Source of the DNA: Mycobacterium sp. SMC-2
GTDB lineage: Bacteria; Actinomycetota; Actinomycetes; Mycobacteriales; Mycobacteriaceae
Reading direction: 5' to 3'
Assembly: GCF_025263485.1 (NCBI RefSeq)
Contig: NZ_CP079863.1
Coordinates: 744,001 to 808,000 of the forward strand
DNA length: 64,000 bases
Shown: positions 22,499 through 32,500 of the stretch, in pieces
Numbering within the stretch: the stretch's first letter is position 1
Layout: every line of letters starts with the position of its first letter
The notes under the pieces: generated by a model
The model's database searches: none
What the model was told of the DNA's origin: nothing
What the model saw: only the letters and a program-made list of their open reading frames with translations
Position numbers and translations under genes: made by a program

Positions 22499-22707
22499 GG
22501 GTCCGATCGCGCGGCGACCCGAGGTAACACGGCTTCCGAGCTGGTCGACTATGTAGCCCTTCGATGCGCCAATGGTTATGGCGCTCCAGGTCTTTGTACG
22601 AGTGGTCAGTGCCGCATTTGCGCCGCCATTTCAGCGTTGACACGCCACGCACGTGGATAATTCAGGAGAACGGCTTCCAAGGTGTTAGACGATGTGAGGA
22701 GGGCTGC

Positions 22708-23268
22708 ATGGGGGATTTGCCTCCGAACTTCGGCGGGGAACCAGGGGGCCCGCCACCAGCTCAATGGCAGCCGGCTTATCCCACTCAGCCCATACGAGGT
22801 CCACGCACGTGGCCAGCGATCGGCTTGGCATTGATTGCCGTTCTGCTCAGCGCTGTTGCCTTAGTTGTGGCCTCAACCCGGTCTACGAATGACTCCGCGA
22901 CAGGACCCGCAACCACGTCCGCGGCGCCCACGTTTACGGCAGAGCAAAGCGTCGCCGCGCACAAAAAGCTTTGCGAGACCTATAACTTGGCGGCACGGGC
23001 CGTTCAGATAGAAACTAACGGCGACAACCCGGCGTTGTCGGGCATTGCGGTTGTCAATGGAGCAGTAATGCTGGAGCACGCTGTGAGTACGAATCCGGCA
23101 ATCCCGCCTGGCGATCGAGATGCCGCACTCGCGCTCGCTGAGGCTTACAGCAATTCTCAAGCTATAGCCGCCACAGTTCAGCAGCGCGACGATCCCATAT
23201 GGCAGTCAACGATCAGTGACGTCAACAACAAAGACGTTGCGATGAAAAGGGTTTGCGGCGGCGGGTGA
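22708..23268 (+). CDS. Pro-rich single-pass membrane protein
   Basis: A 186-aa protein with a Pro/Gly-rich cytoplasmic N-terminus (PPNFGGEPGGPPPAQWQPAYP), one transmembrane helix (TWPAIGLALIAVLLSAVALVVAS, about residues 34-56), a Ser/Thr linker and an extracytoplasmic helical domain with two cysteines (LCETYNLAARAV; RVCGGG at the end). This design is common in mycobacterial Ala/Pro-rich membrane proteins; Rv3901c occupies a comparable place in M. tuberculosis, but orthology is not proven. ATG 22708 has a strong GAGGAGGG 4 nt upstream of the spacer. Function is unknown. Confidence 0.78.
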   Translation: MGDLPPNFGGEPGGPPPAQWQPAYPTQPIRGPRTWPAIGLALIAVLLSAVALVVASTRSTNDSATGPATTSAAPTFTAEQSVAAHKKLCETYNLAARAVQIETNGDNPALSGIAVVNGAVMLEHAVSTNPAIPPGDRDAALALAEAYSNSQAIAATVQQRDDPIWQSTISDVNNKDVAMKRVCGGG

Positions 23269-23820
23269 CCGACGGTCCCAAACGCACGGATCGTTTTACT
23301 CAGCCGGGCATGTTTGAAACAACGACCCCGGTGCCAACGTCGGGCGCATCCAGAGCTATCCGAGACTTGGCGTATAGCTCCATGCTTGACCGTCAATAGG
23401 ACCGATAGCGTCCGATGGTTCGGTTCCCGGACGCGAGTTAGAGCTCGAGCCGCTTGAAGATGCGGCCGCTCCGGGCAATCAGGACCTTGCTTCGGGGCCT
23501 GAATAGTAGTCGCTAGACGCCAGCAGCTGCGGTATCCGGTGAATTGCTTGGTCCGCGGTTCCTTGCTCCACTATGGAGTGGAGGGGGCACGCATAATCGG
23601 GGGTCAGTGTTTAGCTGGGTTCCGCGACCGCGAGGAGGGGCATGGTGAGGAACCAGTCGTGGAGGCTTGGTGACGGGACGCCCGCCCCGCCGAACGCCCT
23701 GAATTGGTCAGACTCTCTCTGCAGGCCGGGGCCACGGCCCGCGTCAAGACGCGGCTGAAACGGAAGAACAACGTGCACTTAATCGTGCGACCGCAGAGGA
23801 TTCCGCGATGAGGGTATTCG
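23269..23820. other. Gene-poor stretch with possible gene remnants
   Basis: There is no intact gene of convincing quality in 552 nt, and base composition is less GC-rich than the flanks. A strong ribosome-site-like GAGGAGGGG (about 23631-23639) sits just before ATG 23642 / GTG 23645, which opens only a 38-codon frame. In another frame, 23703-23829 stays open and overlaps the next start. This looks like erosion of a small gene or a recombination scar, not ordinary spacer. Confidence 0.4.
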
Positions 23821-23829
23821 GTGGCGGTT
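23703..23829 (+). pseudogene. Possible 3' remnant of a small ESX-associated gene
   Basis: An open frame without a start codon, following a TGA at 23700. It reads GQTLSAGRGHGPRQDAAETE then EQRALNRATAEDSAMRVFGGG and stop. The helical Ala/Glu-rich ending is like the C-termini of small ESX-secretion-associated proteins. Its TGA overlaps the GTG start of the next gene (23821), as if the two were once translationally coupled. Frame decay upstream suggests a truncated or frameshifted gene. Family assignment is a guess. Confidence 0.25.
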
Positions 23830-25944
23830 GACCTCCCGCCCGGTAAATGGACAGCGGCGCTAATCGGGCCGTGGTGGCCCGCACCATCGACTGCCCTGCG
23901 TGCCGGTGCTCAACACTGGAGCCAGGTGTGTGCCGAGCAGCAGCTATTTTCTCAGGATCTGCGCAGTCAGTGGACCATGATTGCGGCGCATAATCAGGGC
24001 CGGACGGCGGACGATCTGATATCGCGATACCAACAAGGCGAAAAATTTCACTTAGATCTTGCTGAGAAGTACCAGTCAAAGGCAGGAGCCTTCAACGCGG
24101 GGGCTGATGCCATCGACTATCTACGAAGTCGGTTGGCGGACATAGCGAATTCGGGCAATAGAGAGATAGATGAGATTCTTGCGTCAAAAAAGTCGCTGCC
24201 GGAGCAAGTAGCGGAAGTCCAGGCCGTCCAGTTGCGATGCAATGGTGATGCGGCCAACGCGAGCATGAACGCGGTTGACAAACTCATGACGGCGACCCAA
24301 AAGATCTTTGATGCTGAAGGTGTTGGTAGCGACGCCCGGATGTGGGCGCGTGAACAGGGCTTCAATGTCGAGAATCCTTCCTCGCCGCGCCCGATCACCC
24401 AGGAGGATCTAGGGTCGTCTACCCCACTGTCCGTCGGCGGCGGTTCTGTGACCAATGCGCTTTCGCCGCACGGTCACCTGCCGAGAGTGTCGCCGACTGG
24501 CTTTGGAGGCGGTTCAGCGCCTAATGCACCGGCGCCGGGCAGCGGCAATTTCGGGTCAGGATTTGGGGGCGGGTCCGTACCAGCTGGCCCAGCGGTCGCG
24601 CCATCGCCTGGGGTCCAAGTACCCGGCAGTGGCGGAACCGTTTCGCCCGGTATGCCAGGTGTCTCAGGAAGCCCAATGACCATGTCCCCCGCCGGCCTCG
24701 GCCAAGGCACGCCCAACTTGGCGCAATCGTTCGCGTCTGGAATGGCGACGGGCCAACCGGCAGGCGCCGCCGCGCAAGGATTGTCGTCCGGCGCGATAAA
24801 CGCGATGGAATCCGGAGCGGGGACACCTCCTCAACCCGGGGCGCCGGTGGAGGCGCCGCCTGTGGCGCCGACCGCACCTAGTGCCGGGGTTGTCATACCG
24901 GCGAGCGCTCCGGTCGACACACCACCGCCGGCCGCCTCCGCACCACCGGCCGCAGGCGGAACCGCTCCTGTAACACCGGTAGTGACGGGGGGTGCATGGT
25001 CCGGGTCGGCAGCACCTGTAGCTGGTAGTACGAGTGTCCCTGCAGGCTCATTGCCCGCCTATGGCTCTGACCTGCGGCCGCCGGTCACGGCGCCGCCTGC
25101 GATGCCGACGGTCCCGACCGGGCCGGTCTCGGGCGCGCCGGTGGCACCCTCGGCGAGTTCGTCCACATCCGCGGGCGGCCCGCTGGTCTCTCCGGTCGAA
25201 CGCGGAGCCGCGGCCGGGCAGGCAGGCGCGAACTCGTCGAGCATGGTCGGAGCATCAGCCATGTCCGCGGCAACCGGTGCGACGGCCGGCGTGGTGTCGA
25301 GTAGGGCTGCCGAGCAACAGCGTTTGCAGCGCCTCGTCGATGCGGTGGCTCGCCAAGAGCCGCGAGTTTGGTGGGCGGCCGGTCTGCGAGACGATGGCAC
25401 TACCACTCTGCTGGTCACGGACCTCGCTAGCGGATGGATCCCGCCCCACGTGAAACTGCCGGCGCATGTAACCCTGCTCGAACCAACCGCACGACGCCGC
25501 GATGCGAGTGTGGTGGACTTGCTAGGAGCCGTCGTGGTTGCCGCCGCTCACGAGCACAACACCTACGTGGCCGAATCGGACCCCGAGGCTCCCACGCTGA
25601 GCGGCGATCGACCGGCCCGGTCGGCCGCACCACATGTCGACGAACTTGGGCCAGCCCTAGTGCAAGCCGTGCGTCGTCGCGACGGTCTGCCGCGAATTGC
25701 GCAAGCTATCGCCGCGCCGGCCGTGCGGAATACCGGTGTGCTTGAAAACGAAACTGAGCTTTTGCGCAGTTGCATTGCCGAGGTTCGAGATTCGGTGCTG
25801 ACGGCATACCCAGATCACGACGCAGCTGCCGTCGGGGATTGGATGCTGCTCGCGGCAATCGAGGCCCTGATCGATGGGCATGAGTACCTCGCGAATTACC
25901 ACATGGCGTGGTTCGACGTAATCAGCCATCAGGGAGGCGGATAG
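23821..25944 (+). CDS. ESX-2-associated two-domain protein (Rv3900c-Rv3899c-like, undivided)
   Basis: A 707-aa protein. The N-terminal 200 residues are helical and PPE/WXG-like (LPPGKWTAALIGPWWPAPST, then EQQLFSQDLRSQWTMIAA). A long low-complexity Gly/Pro/Ala/Ser region follows (about 200-490). A globular C-terminal domain comes last (QRLQRLVDAVARQEPRVWWAAG, LVTDLASGWIPPHVKLPAHVTLLEPTARR). In M. tuberculosis the same position holds two genes, Rv3900c (311 aa) and Rv3899c (410 aa), whose lengths sum to about this ORF. GTG 23821 has GAGGG 6 nt upstream. It is probably an ESX-2 substrate or partner. Confidence 0.8.
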   Translation: MAVDLPPGKWTAALIGPWWPAPSTALRAGAQHWSQVCAEQQLFSQDLRSQWTMIAAHNQGRTADDLISRYQQGEKFHLDLAEKYQSKAGAFNAGADAIDYLRSRLADIANSGNREIDEILASKKSLPEQVAEVQAVQLRCNGDAANASMNAVDKLMTATQKIFDAEGVGSDARMWAREQGFNVENPSSPRPITQEDLGSSTPLSVGGGSVTNALSPHGHLPRVSPTGFGGGSAPNAPAPGSGNFGSGFGGGSVPAGPAVAPSPGVQVPGSGGTVSPGMPGVSGSPMTMSPAGLGQGTPNLAQSFASGMATGQPAGAAAQGLSSGAINAMESGAGTPPQPGAPVEAPPVAPTAPSAGVVIPASAPVDTPPPAASAPPAAGGTAPVTPVVTGGAWSGSAAPVAGSTSVPAGSLPAYGSDLRPPVTAPPAMPTVPTGPVSGAPVAPSASSSTSAGGPLVSPVERGAAAGQAGANSSSMVGASAMSAATGATAGVVSSRAAEQQRLQRLVDAVARQEPRVWWAAGLRDDGTTTLLVTDLASGWIPPHVKLPAHVTLLEPTARRRDASVVDLLGAVVVAAAHEHNTYVAESDPEAPTLSGDRPARSAAPHVDELGPALVQAVRRRDGLPRIAQAIAAPAVRNTGVLENETELLRSCIAEVRDSVLTAYPDHDAAAVGDWMLLAAIEALIDGHEYLANYHMAWFDVISHQGGG

Positions 25945-26082
25945 GGCGTTCACAAGCCTGCGGCCGCTGCCGGAAACGACGTGAATACCGATCACAGGGG
26001 ACTGGTGTCAAAATGGTGCGATAGCCAATCGGGTGCCGCGGTTTGCACCAGGTAGTTCTACAAGCGGGGTGGAGGTGAGGCT

Positions 26083-27018
26083 ATGACCGGCGGCGGCACC
26101 ATCAAGAGCGCTCCTGCCGTATTGGGCGGGCTGGTCGGCGCGCCGGAAGCGCCACCGCCTATGCCGTTTCCCGCGTCCGTGGGCGGAACCGCCCCCGCCG
26201 ACATCGGCCAGGGATTGCTGCATTCCGCCGGCAACGCCGGCGTGCCGAAGGACGCAGCGGACGCGGCCGCCGCAGACGCGGACCGTCGCGCCCATGCCGC
26301 CGATGCCGCCGCGAAATTCCCTGCGAATGAAGCTGATTCGGCACAGCAGATGCAAAATGTCGGTCAACAAGCCCCGCAGATGATGCAGCAGATGCTGCAA
26401 AGCATCACCGGCGCCCTCGGCGGCGCGGTCGGCGGCATCATGGGGCCGCTGACGCAGCTGCCACAGCAGGCGATGCAGGCCGGCCAAAGCGCCATCCAGC
26501 CGCTGATGAGCGCAGTTCAGGGCGCCAACAGGGCCAGTGCCCTCGCGAGCGACCCGCAGCTCGTCGACAGCGTCGGCCCAGGCACCGGGCTGGGCGGCGG
26601 CTCGGGCTCGGGTGGGGGCGGAGGCCTCGGCGGCGGCACCACTCCGGCCAGTTCTCTGGGTCCGCCTCCAGTGCCAACCTCGTCCCCGCCCACGACTCCT
26701 GCCGGGGCGGCCAAGGCGGCCATGACGCCACCGGTTAGTGGCGCGCCGGCCGCGCCGGGGCAGACCGGTATGGGGGGTATGGGGATGATGCCGCCGGGGG
26801 CCATGGGCCACGGGGGCGAGGGGGGCAATAAAGACAAGCCGCCCGAGAAGCGCATATCGGCGCCGGGCGTGCCCAACGGTCAGCCCGTCAAGGGCCGGCT
26901 GACCATGCCGCCGGGCGCCCCGGGTCCCAAACCCGGCGAGGAGAAGCCCACCGTGGTCACCAACCGGCCCAATCGGCGAATCGTGATCATGCCGACCGAG
27001 GACGAGGCAACGGAATAG
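26083..27018 (+). CDS. ESX-2-associated Gly/Pro/Met-rich protein (Rv3898c-Rv3897c-like)
   Basis: A 311-aa protein: Pro/Ala N-terminus, a central helical segment rich in Gln and Met (SAQQMQNVGQQAPQMMQQML and QAMQAGQSAIQPLMSAVQG, about residues 88-150), a poly-Gly stretch, then a Pro/Gly/Met tail ending PNRRIVIMPTEDEATE. The helix plus disordered tail resembles Esp/PPE-like ESX substrates. M. tuberculosis has two shorter genes here (110 and 210 aa) adding up to about this length. ATG 26083 is preceded by GGAGGTGAGG. There are no catalytic motifs. Confidence 0.75.
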   Translation: MTGGGTIKSAPAVLGGLVGAPEAPPPMPFPASVGGTAPADIGQGLLHSAGNAGVPKDAADAAAADADRRAHAADAAAKFPANEADSAQQMQNVGQQAPQMMQQMLQSITGALGGAVGGIMGPLTQLPQQAMQAGQSAIQPLMSAVQGANRASALASDPQLVDSVGPGTGLGGGSGSGGGGGLGGGTTPASSLGPPPVPTSSPPTTPAGAAKAAMTPPVSGAPAAPGQTGMGGMGMMPPGAMGHGGEGGNKDKPPEKRISAPGVPNGQPVKGRLTMPPGAPGPKPGEEKPTVVTNRPNRRIVIMPTEDEATE

Positions 27019-27257
27019 CGCGGCCGGTGCGCCATTCCCACGACGCTGGAAGGTGAGTGGTCGGGCCACGCGCATGGCAGTAGTGTCAAGCCGGCCGCTG
27101 CCGTATCGGGTTCCTCGTTATTGACAGTGGAACTGCGGATTCGTGCATGCTGTTGATACGAATTTTCGCGGCCTAAGGGTGTGGGAGTAACAGCTCGAGT
27201 GTCCGGAACGGATGCGGCGCCGAGGGGGCGCAGACGCGGGTTAGAGCGGGGAAGGCG

Positions 27258-28106
27258 TTGACCGATCCGCTCATGATCCATGCGGTGGCAGCGTTGTCGC
27301 GCGGCCACAGTCTGTTGGCTGGCGACGTCGGCAGCGCCCCCATAGCCGGTGCGCCCGAACACCTGGCCAACGATGCCCGCGGCGGCCTTCCCACCGCCGC
27401 TGCAGCGCGGTCGACGAGCGCAATCAACGAGCTACGCCGGAGCAACGACATCGATAGCGCCCTCGCACAGATCCTGGCGGCGGCGCATAGAGACCACGCG
27501 CACACAAGGACGGCAACCCGGGCGGTCCTGGAAGACGCCAAGGCCGACGCAACACGGGCCGCCGATACGCCGATGGCGCGGCGCGAGGCGATGGCCCGGA
27601 TGGCGGCCAGGTTGCGCAGCCAGCACCGGCACATCCTGAACGCGCGCCGACGGGCACGCCTCAGGGCGCTGCGGCTGCGGCGTCTGCGCTACCGAAAAAG
27701 GCGGACGATGGGGGACGGCCAGGGCAGCGGCCACCAGGCGATCATCGCCGCGATCCGCAAAGCCTTGAATATCAAGGGAATTCACGACCCGGCGGCGCGT
27801 GCCCGCTGGGAGCGCGGCATGGATCTGGTGGCTCGCCGCGAGTCCAACTACAACGCCGACGCGGTCAACCGCTGGGATTCGAACGCGGCACGGGGCACCC
27901 CGAGCAAGGGCGCCTGGCAGTTCATCGGGCCAACGTTCGCGGCCTATCACGAGCCGGGGACGTCGCGCGACATCCACAATCTGGTGGCGCAGGCGTGCGC
28001 GTTCATCAACTATGCGATGGGCCATTACGGCGTCGCCGCTGACGCGTCGAACTTGGCTGATCGGATTCAGCAGGCCGATCCTCGCCGATCACCTAAGGGG
28101 TATTGA
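27258..28106 (+). CDS. Lysozyme-like transglycosylase-fold protein of the ESX-2 locus (Rv3896c-like)
   Basis: A 282-aa protein with an Ala/Arg-rich helical N-terminal half (ESX-substrate-like, e.g. LRARRRARLRAL-type basic helices near 135-150) and a C-terminal SLT/lysozyme-fold domain. The catalytic-type glutamate is in VARRESNYNADAVNRWDSNA (about 192-211), followed by TPSKGAWQFIGPTFAAY, as in phage tape-measure lysozyme domains. It probably cleaves peptidoglycan locally for secretion. TTG 27258 has GGGGAAGG just upstream; ATG 27273 is an alternative. No classical signal peptide is seen. It abuts eccB2. Confidence 0.8.
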   Translation: MTDPLMIHAVAALSRGHSLLAGDVGSAPIAGAPEHLANDARGGLPTAAAARSTSAINELRRSNDIDSALAQILAAAHRDHAHTRTATRAVLEDAKADATRAADTPMARREAMARMAARLRSQHRHILNARRRARLRALRLRRLRYRKRRTMGDGQGSGHQAIIAAIRKALNIKGIHDPAARARWERGMDLVARRESNYNADAVNRWDSNAARGTPSKGAWQFIGPTFAAYHEPGTSRDIHNLVAQACAFINYAMGHYGVAADASNLADRIQQADPRRSPKGY

Positions 28107-28108
28107 GC

Positions 28109-29596
28109 ATGCCGCTGAGTCTGTCGAACCGCGACCAGAATTCCGGTCACCTCTTCTACAACCGACGGCTGCGGGCGGCGACCACCCGGTTCTCGGTCCG
28201 TATGAAACACGACGACCGCAAGCAGACCGCCGCGTTGATGCTGTCGATCTTGTTGGTAGCCATCGGCGCCGGGTGGATGCTGTTGCTCAACGTACTGAAA
28301 CCCACTGGCGCCGTTGGTGACTCATCGATCATCGGCGACCGTGACTCCGGCGCGATCTACGCCCGCATCGATGGCCGGCTCTATCCGGCCCTGAACCTGA
28401 CGTCCGCCCGGCTGGCTACCGGCACGGCCAACCAACCGACGTGGGTGAAGCGCAGTGAGATCGCGAAGTATCCGACCGGGCCGCTGATAGGTATCCCGGG
28501 CGCGCCGTCGGCGATGCCGGTGAACCGCGGCGCGATTTCGGCGTGGGCCGTGTGTGACACGGCCGGGCGGCCGCGCAGCGGGGACAAGCCGGTCGTCACG
28601 TCGATTGGGGGCACGCTCAACGGCGGCGGCCGCGCGGCACCGCTGGCCGATGACGCGGGGTTGTTGGTGACGTTTGAGGGCAACACGTACGTGATCTGGG
28701 GCGGCAAACGCTCGCAGGTCGATCCGGCCAGCAGAGCGATCACCTTGAGCCTGGGGCTGGACCCGGGTGTGACGTCGCCGGTTGAGATTTCGCGCGCCCT
28801 ATACGACGGGTTGCCCGCGACCGAACCGCTGCGGGTCCCGGACGTACCCCAGGCGGGCGCGCCGTCGACGTGGGTCTCGGGCTCGCAAGTCGGTGCGGTG
28901 TTGCAGGCCCAAACCGCCGGCGGTGGCAAGCAGTTCTACGTGCTGCTGCCCGACGGGGTGCAGAAGATCACCAGCTTCGTCGCCGACCTGCTCCGCAGCG
29001 CCAACTCCTACGGGTCGACAGCGCCCCGCATGGTGACCCCCGACGTGCTGGTCAACATCCCCCAGGTGAACTCGCTGCCCGTCGACTACTACCCGACCAA
29101 ACGCCTGAATTTCGTTGACACCGCGGCGAATCCAACCACCTGTGTCGGCTGGGAGAAGGGTTCGACGGATCCGCAGGCCCGCGTCGTCATCTACAACGGG
29201 CGGGGCCTGCCGGTGTACTCGTACCTGGACGACCGGATCGTGCACCTGGTGCGGGACGACCGTGACCCGGCGTCGGTGGTCGCCAACCAGGTGTTGGTGC
29301 TGCCGGGGGCGGCCAACTTCGTCACCTCCACCAGCGGGGTGATCACTTCCGATTCCCGCGAAGCATTGTTCTGGGTGTCTGACAACGGCGTGCGGTTCGG
29401 CATCGCCGCCAACGACGACACGATGCGTGCGCTCGGGCTCGATCCGGCCGCGGCGGTGCAGGCGCCGTGGCCGTTGCTGCGGACTTTCGCTGCGGGCCCG
29501 GCCTTGTCACGGGAGGCGGCGCTCGTGGCTCGCGACACCGTGCCGGCACTCGGCAAGGCGGCTGCGGTGACGACGTCGGCGAAGGCGGGAGGCTAG
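28109..29596 (+). CDS. eccB2: ESX-2 type VII secretion protein EccB2
   Basis: A 495-aa EccB: short cytoplasmic N-terminus (LSLSNRDQNSGHLFYNRRLR), one transmembrane helix (AALMLSILLVAIGAGWMLLLNVL, about residues 42-64), then a periplasmic domain of repeats with two cysteines (SAWAVCDTAG; NPTTCVGWEK). Length and sequence match M. tuberculosis EccB2 (Rv3895c), also 495 aa. ATG 28109 has AAGGGG upstream; a TTG 6 nt earlier is also in frame. It ends 2 nt before eccC2. EccB is a core subunit of the ESX membrane complex. Confidence 0.93.
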   Translation: MPLSLSNRDQNSGHLFYNRRLRAATTRFSVRMKHDDRKQTAALMLSILLVAIGAGWMLLLNVLKPTGAVGDSSIIGDRDSGAIYARIDGRLYPALNLTSARLATGTANQPTWVKRSEIAKYPTGPLIGIPGAPSAMPVNRGAISAWAVCDTAGRPRSGDKPVVTSIGGTLNGGGRAAPLADDAGLLVTFEGNTYVIWGGKRSQVDPASRAITLSLGLDPGVTSPVEISRALYDGLPATEPLRVPDVPQAGAPSTWVSGSQVGAVLQAQTAGGGKQFYVLLPDGVQKITSFVADLLRSANSYGSTAPRMVTPDVLVNIPQVNSLPVDYYPTKRLNFVDTAANPTTCVGWEKGSTDPQARVVIYNGRGLPVYSYLDDRIVHLVRDDRDPASVVANQVLVLPGAANFVTSTSGVITSDSREALFWVSDNGVRFGIAANDDTMRALGLDPAAAVQAPWPLLRTFAAGPALSREAALVARDTVPALGKAAAVTTSAKAGG

Positions 29597-29598
29597 GG

Positions 29599-32500
29599 AT
29601 GAGCAAGAAAGCGTTTCCCATCAATCGGGTCAAGATCGAACCGCCGAAACCCGTTCGGGTAGCACCGAATGCGCCGATCGCGCTGCCGGAGCGAGAGCCC
29701 CGCAACATCTGGGTGATGATCGGGGTGCCGGCGCTGATCGTGGCCCTGATCGGCACCATCGTCATGCTCTACGTGTCCGGGGTGCGCAGCCTGTCCACCG
29801 GCTTCTTCCCCTTGATGGGTATCGGCGCGTTCAGCATGCTGGCGTTCTCCGGACGCTTCGGGCGGGCGCGCAAGATCACCTGGGGCGAAATGGAAAAGGG
29901 CCGCCGCCGCTATCTGCGCGACCTCGACAGCAACCGCGACGAGATTCAGACCGCGGTCTGTGCGCAGCGTGAATGGCAGAACGCGGTCCACTCGGATCCA
30001 CGCGGGCTGGGAGCGATCATCGGCGGCCCGCGGATGTGGGAACGCGGGCGCGGCGACATGGATTTCCTGGAGGTGCGGCTCGGCACGGGTGTGCAGCACG
30101 CCCCCGACTCGGTCCTGTCGGTGACCTGGCCCGATATCCCCTCCGATGAGGAGCTCGAGCCCGTCACCGGTCAGGCGCTACGCGATTTCATCTTGGAGCA
30201 GCGAAAGATTCGCGACATCGCCAAGGTGGTCAACTTGCGATCGGCGCCGGGCTTCAGCTTCGTCGGCGAAGATCTGGACCGGTTGCGCTCGCTGATGCGA
30301 TCGGTGTTGTGCTCGCTGGCGGTCTTCCACAACCCGCGCGACGTGAAATTGATGGTGGTCACCCGCAATCCCGAGGTGTGGTCGTGGATGGTCTGGCTGC
30401 CGCACAACCTGCACGACGAGCTGTTCGACGCGTGTGGCTGGCGGCGCCTGGTGTTCGCCACGCCGGAGGAGCTGGAGGAGACTCTCGGCGCCGAGCTGCA
30501 CATGAAAGGAAAGCGCGGCGCGTGGACGCCGCTGGCGGCGGCCAGCCCGACCGCTATGGGGTCGGCGCTGGAAACCGGCGCCGCCACCGTCGATCTGGGG
30601 CCGCACCTGGTGATCGTCGACGACAACACCGGCAGCCCCGACGCGTGGGAGAGCGTGGTCGGCCAGGTCGGTAAGGCGGGGATAACCCTGCTGCGCATCG
30701 CATCCCGGGTGGGGACCGGCGTGGGTTTCGCGCAGGACCAGGTCTTCGAGATGGCCGAGCGGCACAGCTCACCGGTCAACGGTGAGGTCAAATCCGGCCG
30801 GAACAGCTTCGATACCGACGGCGAAGACGGGCGTCCGGCGCCCCTGCTGAGGGTACGCGGCAAGTTCTTCGCCCATGCCGACCAGCTGTCCATTCACCGT
30901 GCCTACCGGTATGCGCGCGCGATGGCGCGGTGGTCACCGACAAGCCGCAGCGAGATCGCCGATTCGACCGGCGGCGCCGCCGAGTTGCTTCGTGGACTGG
31001 GCATCATCGACCCGCGGGAGCTGGACGTCGACCGGCTGTGGGCCGAGCGGCGCGGCCGCGGCGACGAGCGGTGGTGCGAGATCCCGGTCGGCGCGAAACC
31101 TACCGGGGAGCTGCAGAACATCATCATCCGCGCGAAAGACTTCGGCGGCTTCGGCTTTCACTCCGTGGTCATCGGCACCAGTGGCTCGGGTAAGTCGGAG
31201 TTCTTTCTCTCCCTGGTCTACGGCATCGCGCTGACGCACTCGCCGGAGACGTTCAACGTCATCTTCGTCGACATGAAGTTCGAATCGGCGGCGCAGGACA
31301 TCCTGGGCATTCCGCACGTGGTGGCGGCGCTGTCAAACCTCGGCAAGGACGAGCGTCATCTGGCCGAACGGATGCGCAGGGTCATCGACGGCGAGATCAA
31401 GCAGCGATACGAGCTGTTCACCTCGGTGGGCGCGCGCGACGCCAACGACTACGAGGAGATCCGGCTCGCCGGACGTGACCTACCGCCGGTGCCCGTCTTG
31501 CTCGTCATCGTCGACGAGTATCTGGAACTCTTTGCCAATCACGAGAAGTGGATCAATCTGATCATCCACATCGGCCAGGAGGGCCGCGGCGCCAACGTCT
31601 TCTTTATGCTGGGCGGGCAGCGCCTGGATCTGTCGTCGCTGCAGAAGGTGAAGTCCAACATCGCGTTCCGCATCGCGCTGCGCGCGGAGTCCGGTGACGA
31701 CAGCCGCGAGGTGATCGGATCGGACGCCGCCTACCACCTGCCGTCGAAGGAGAACGGCTTCGCCCTGCTCAAGGTGGGGCCGCGCGACCTCGAGCCGTTC
31801 CGCTGCTTCTACCTCTCGGCGCCGTTCGTGGTGCCGAAGGCCAAGGAAGTGGCGACCACCGTCGACATGACGTTGACCAAGCCGCGGCTGTACAACTGGC
31901 AGTACCAACCGCTCGAGGCGTCGGACGCCGCGGCGTTGGAGGCCGCCGCCGCCGTCGACGCCGAACCGGACGAATTCCTCTACCACGACGACGGTTTCAA
32001 GCGGAAGAAGATCGTCGACGTGCTTCGGGAGTCGTTGCACCAGGTTCCGCACCGCTCGCCACGCCGGCCCTGGCTGGAGCCGTTGGAGGACCCCGAGCCC
32101 GTCGATACGCTGGTGGCCGCCTACCGGGGCAAGCCGTGGCACGTCGATTACGGCGACAACCCGGGGCTGATGTTCCCGGTGGGCGTTATGGACATCCCGG
32201 AGGAGTCCAAGCAGGTCGTGCACGCGGTCGATGCGCTGCGCAGCAACGTCATCGTGGTGGGCGCCAAGCAGCGCGGCAAGACGACCACCCTGATGACGCT
32301 GATGTCCTCGGCCGCAACGATGTACACCCCGGCGCGCGTGACGTTCTTCTGCATCGGCGGCGCGACCCTGGCCCAGGTTGCGTCGCTGCCGCACGTCACC
32401 GACATCGTGTCGCCGAAGGACGCCGAGGGCATCGAGCGCATCTTGAGCAGCATGGACGCCTTGATCGACGCGCGCGAGGATTCGTTCCGGCGGCTGCGAA

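Noticed and set aside
22564..22707. N-terminal extension of the Pro-rich membrane protein
   Set aside because: ATG 22708 has a strong GAGGAGGG; the extension has no family-like sequence.
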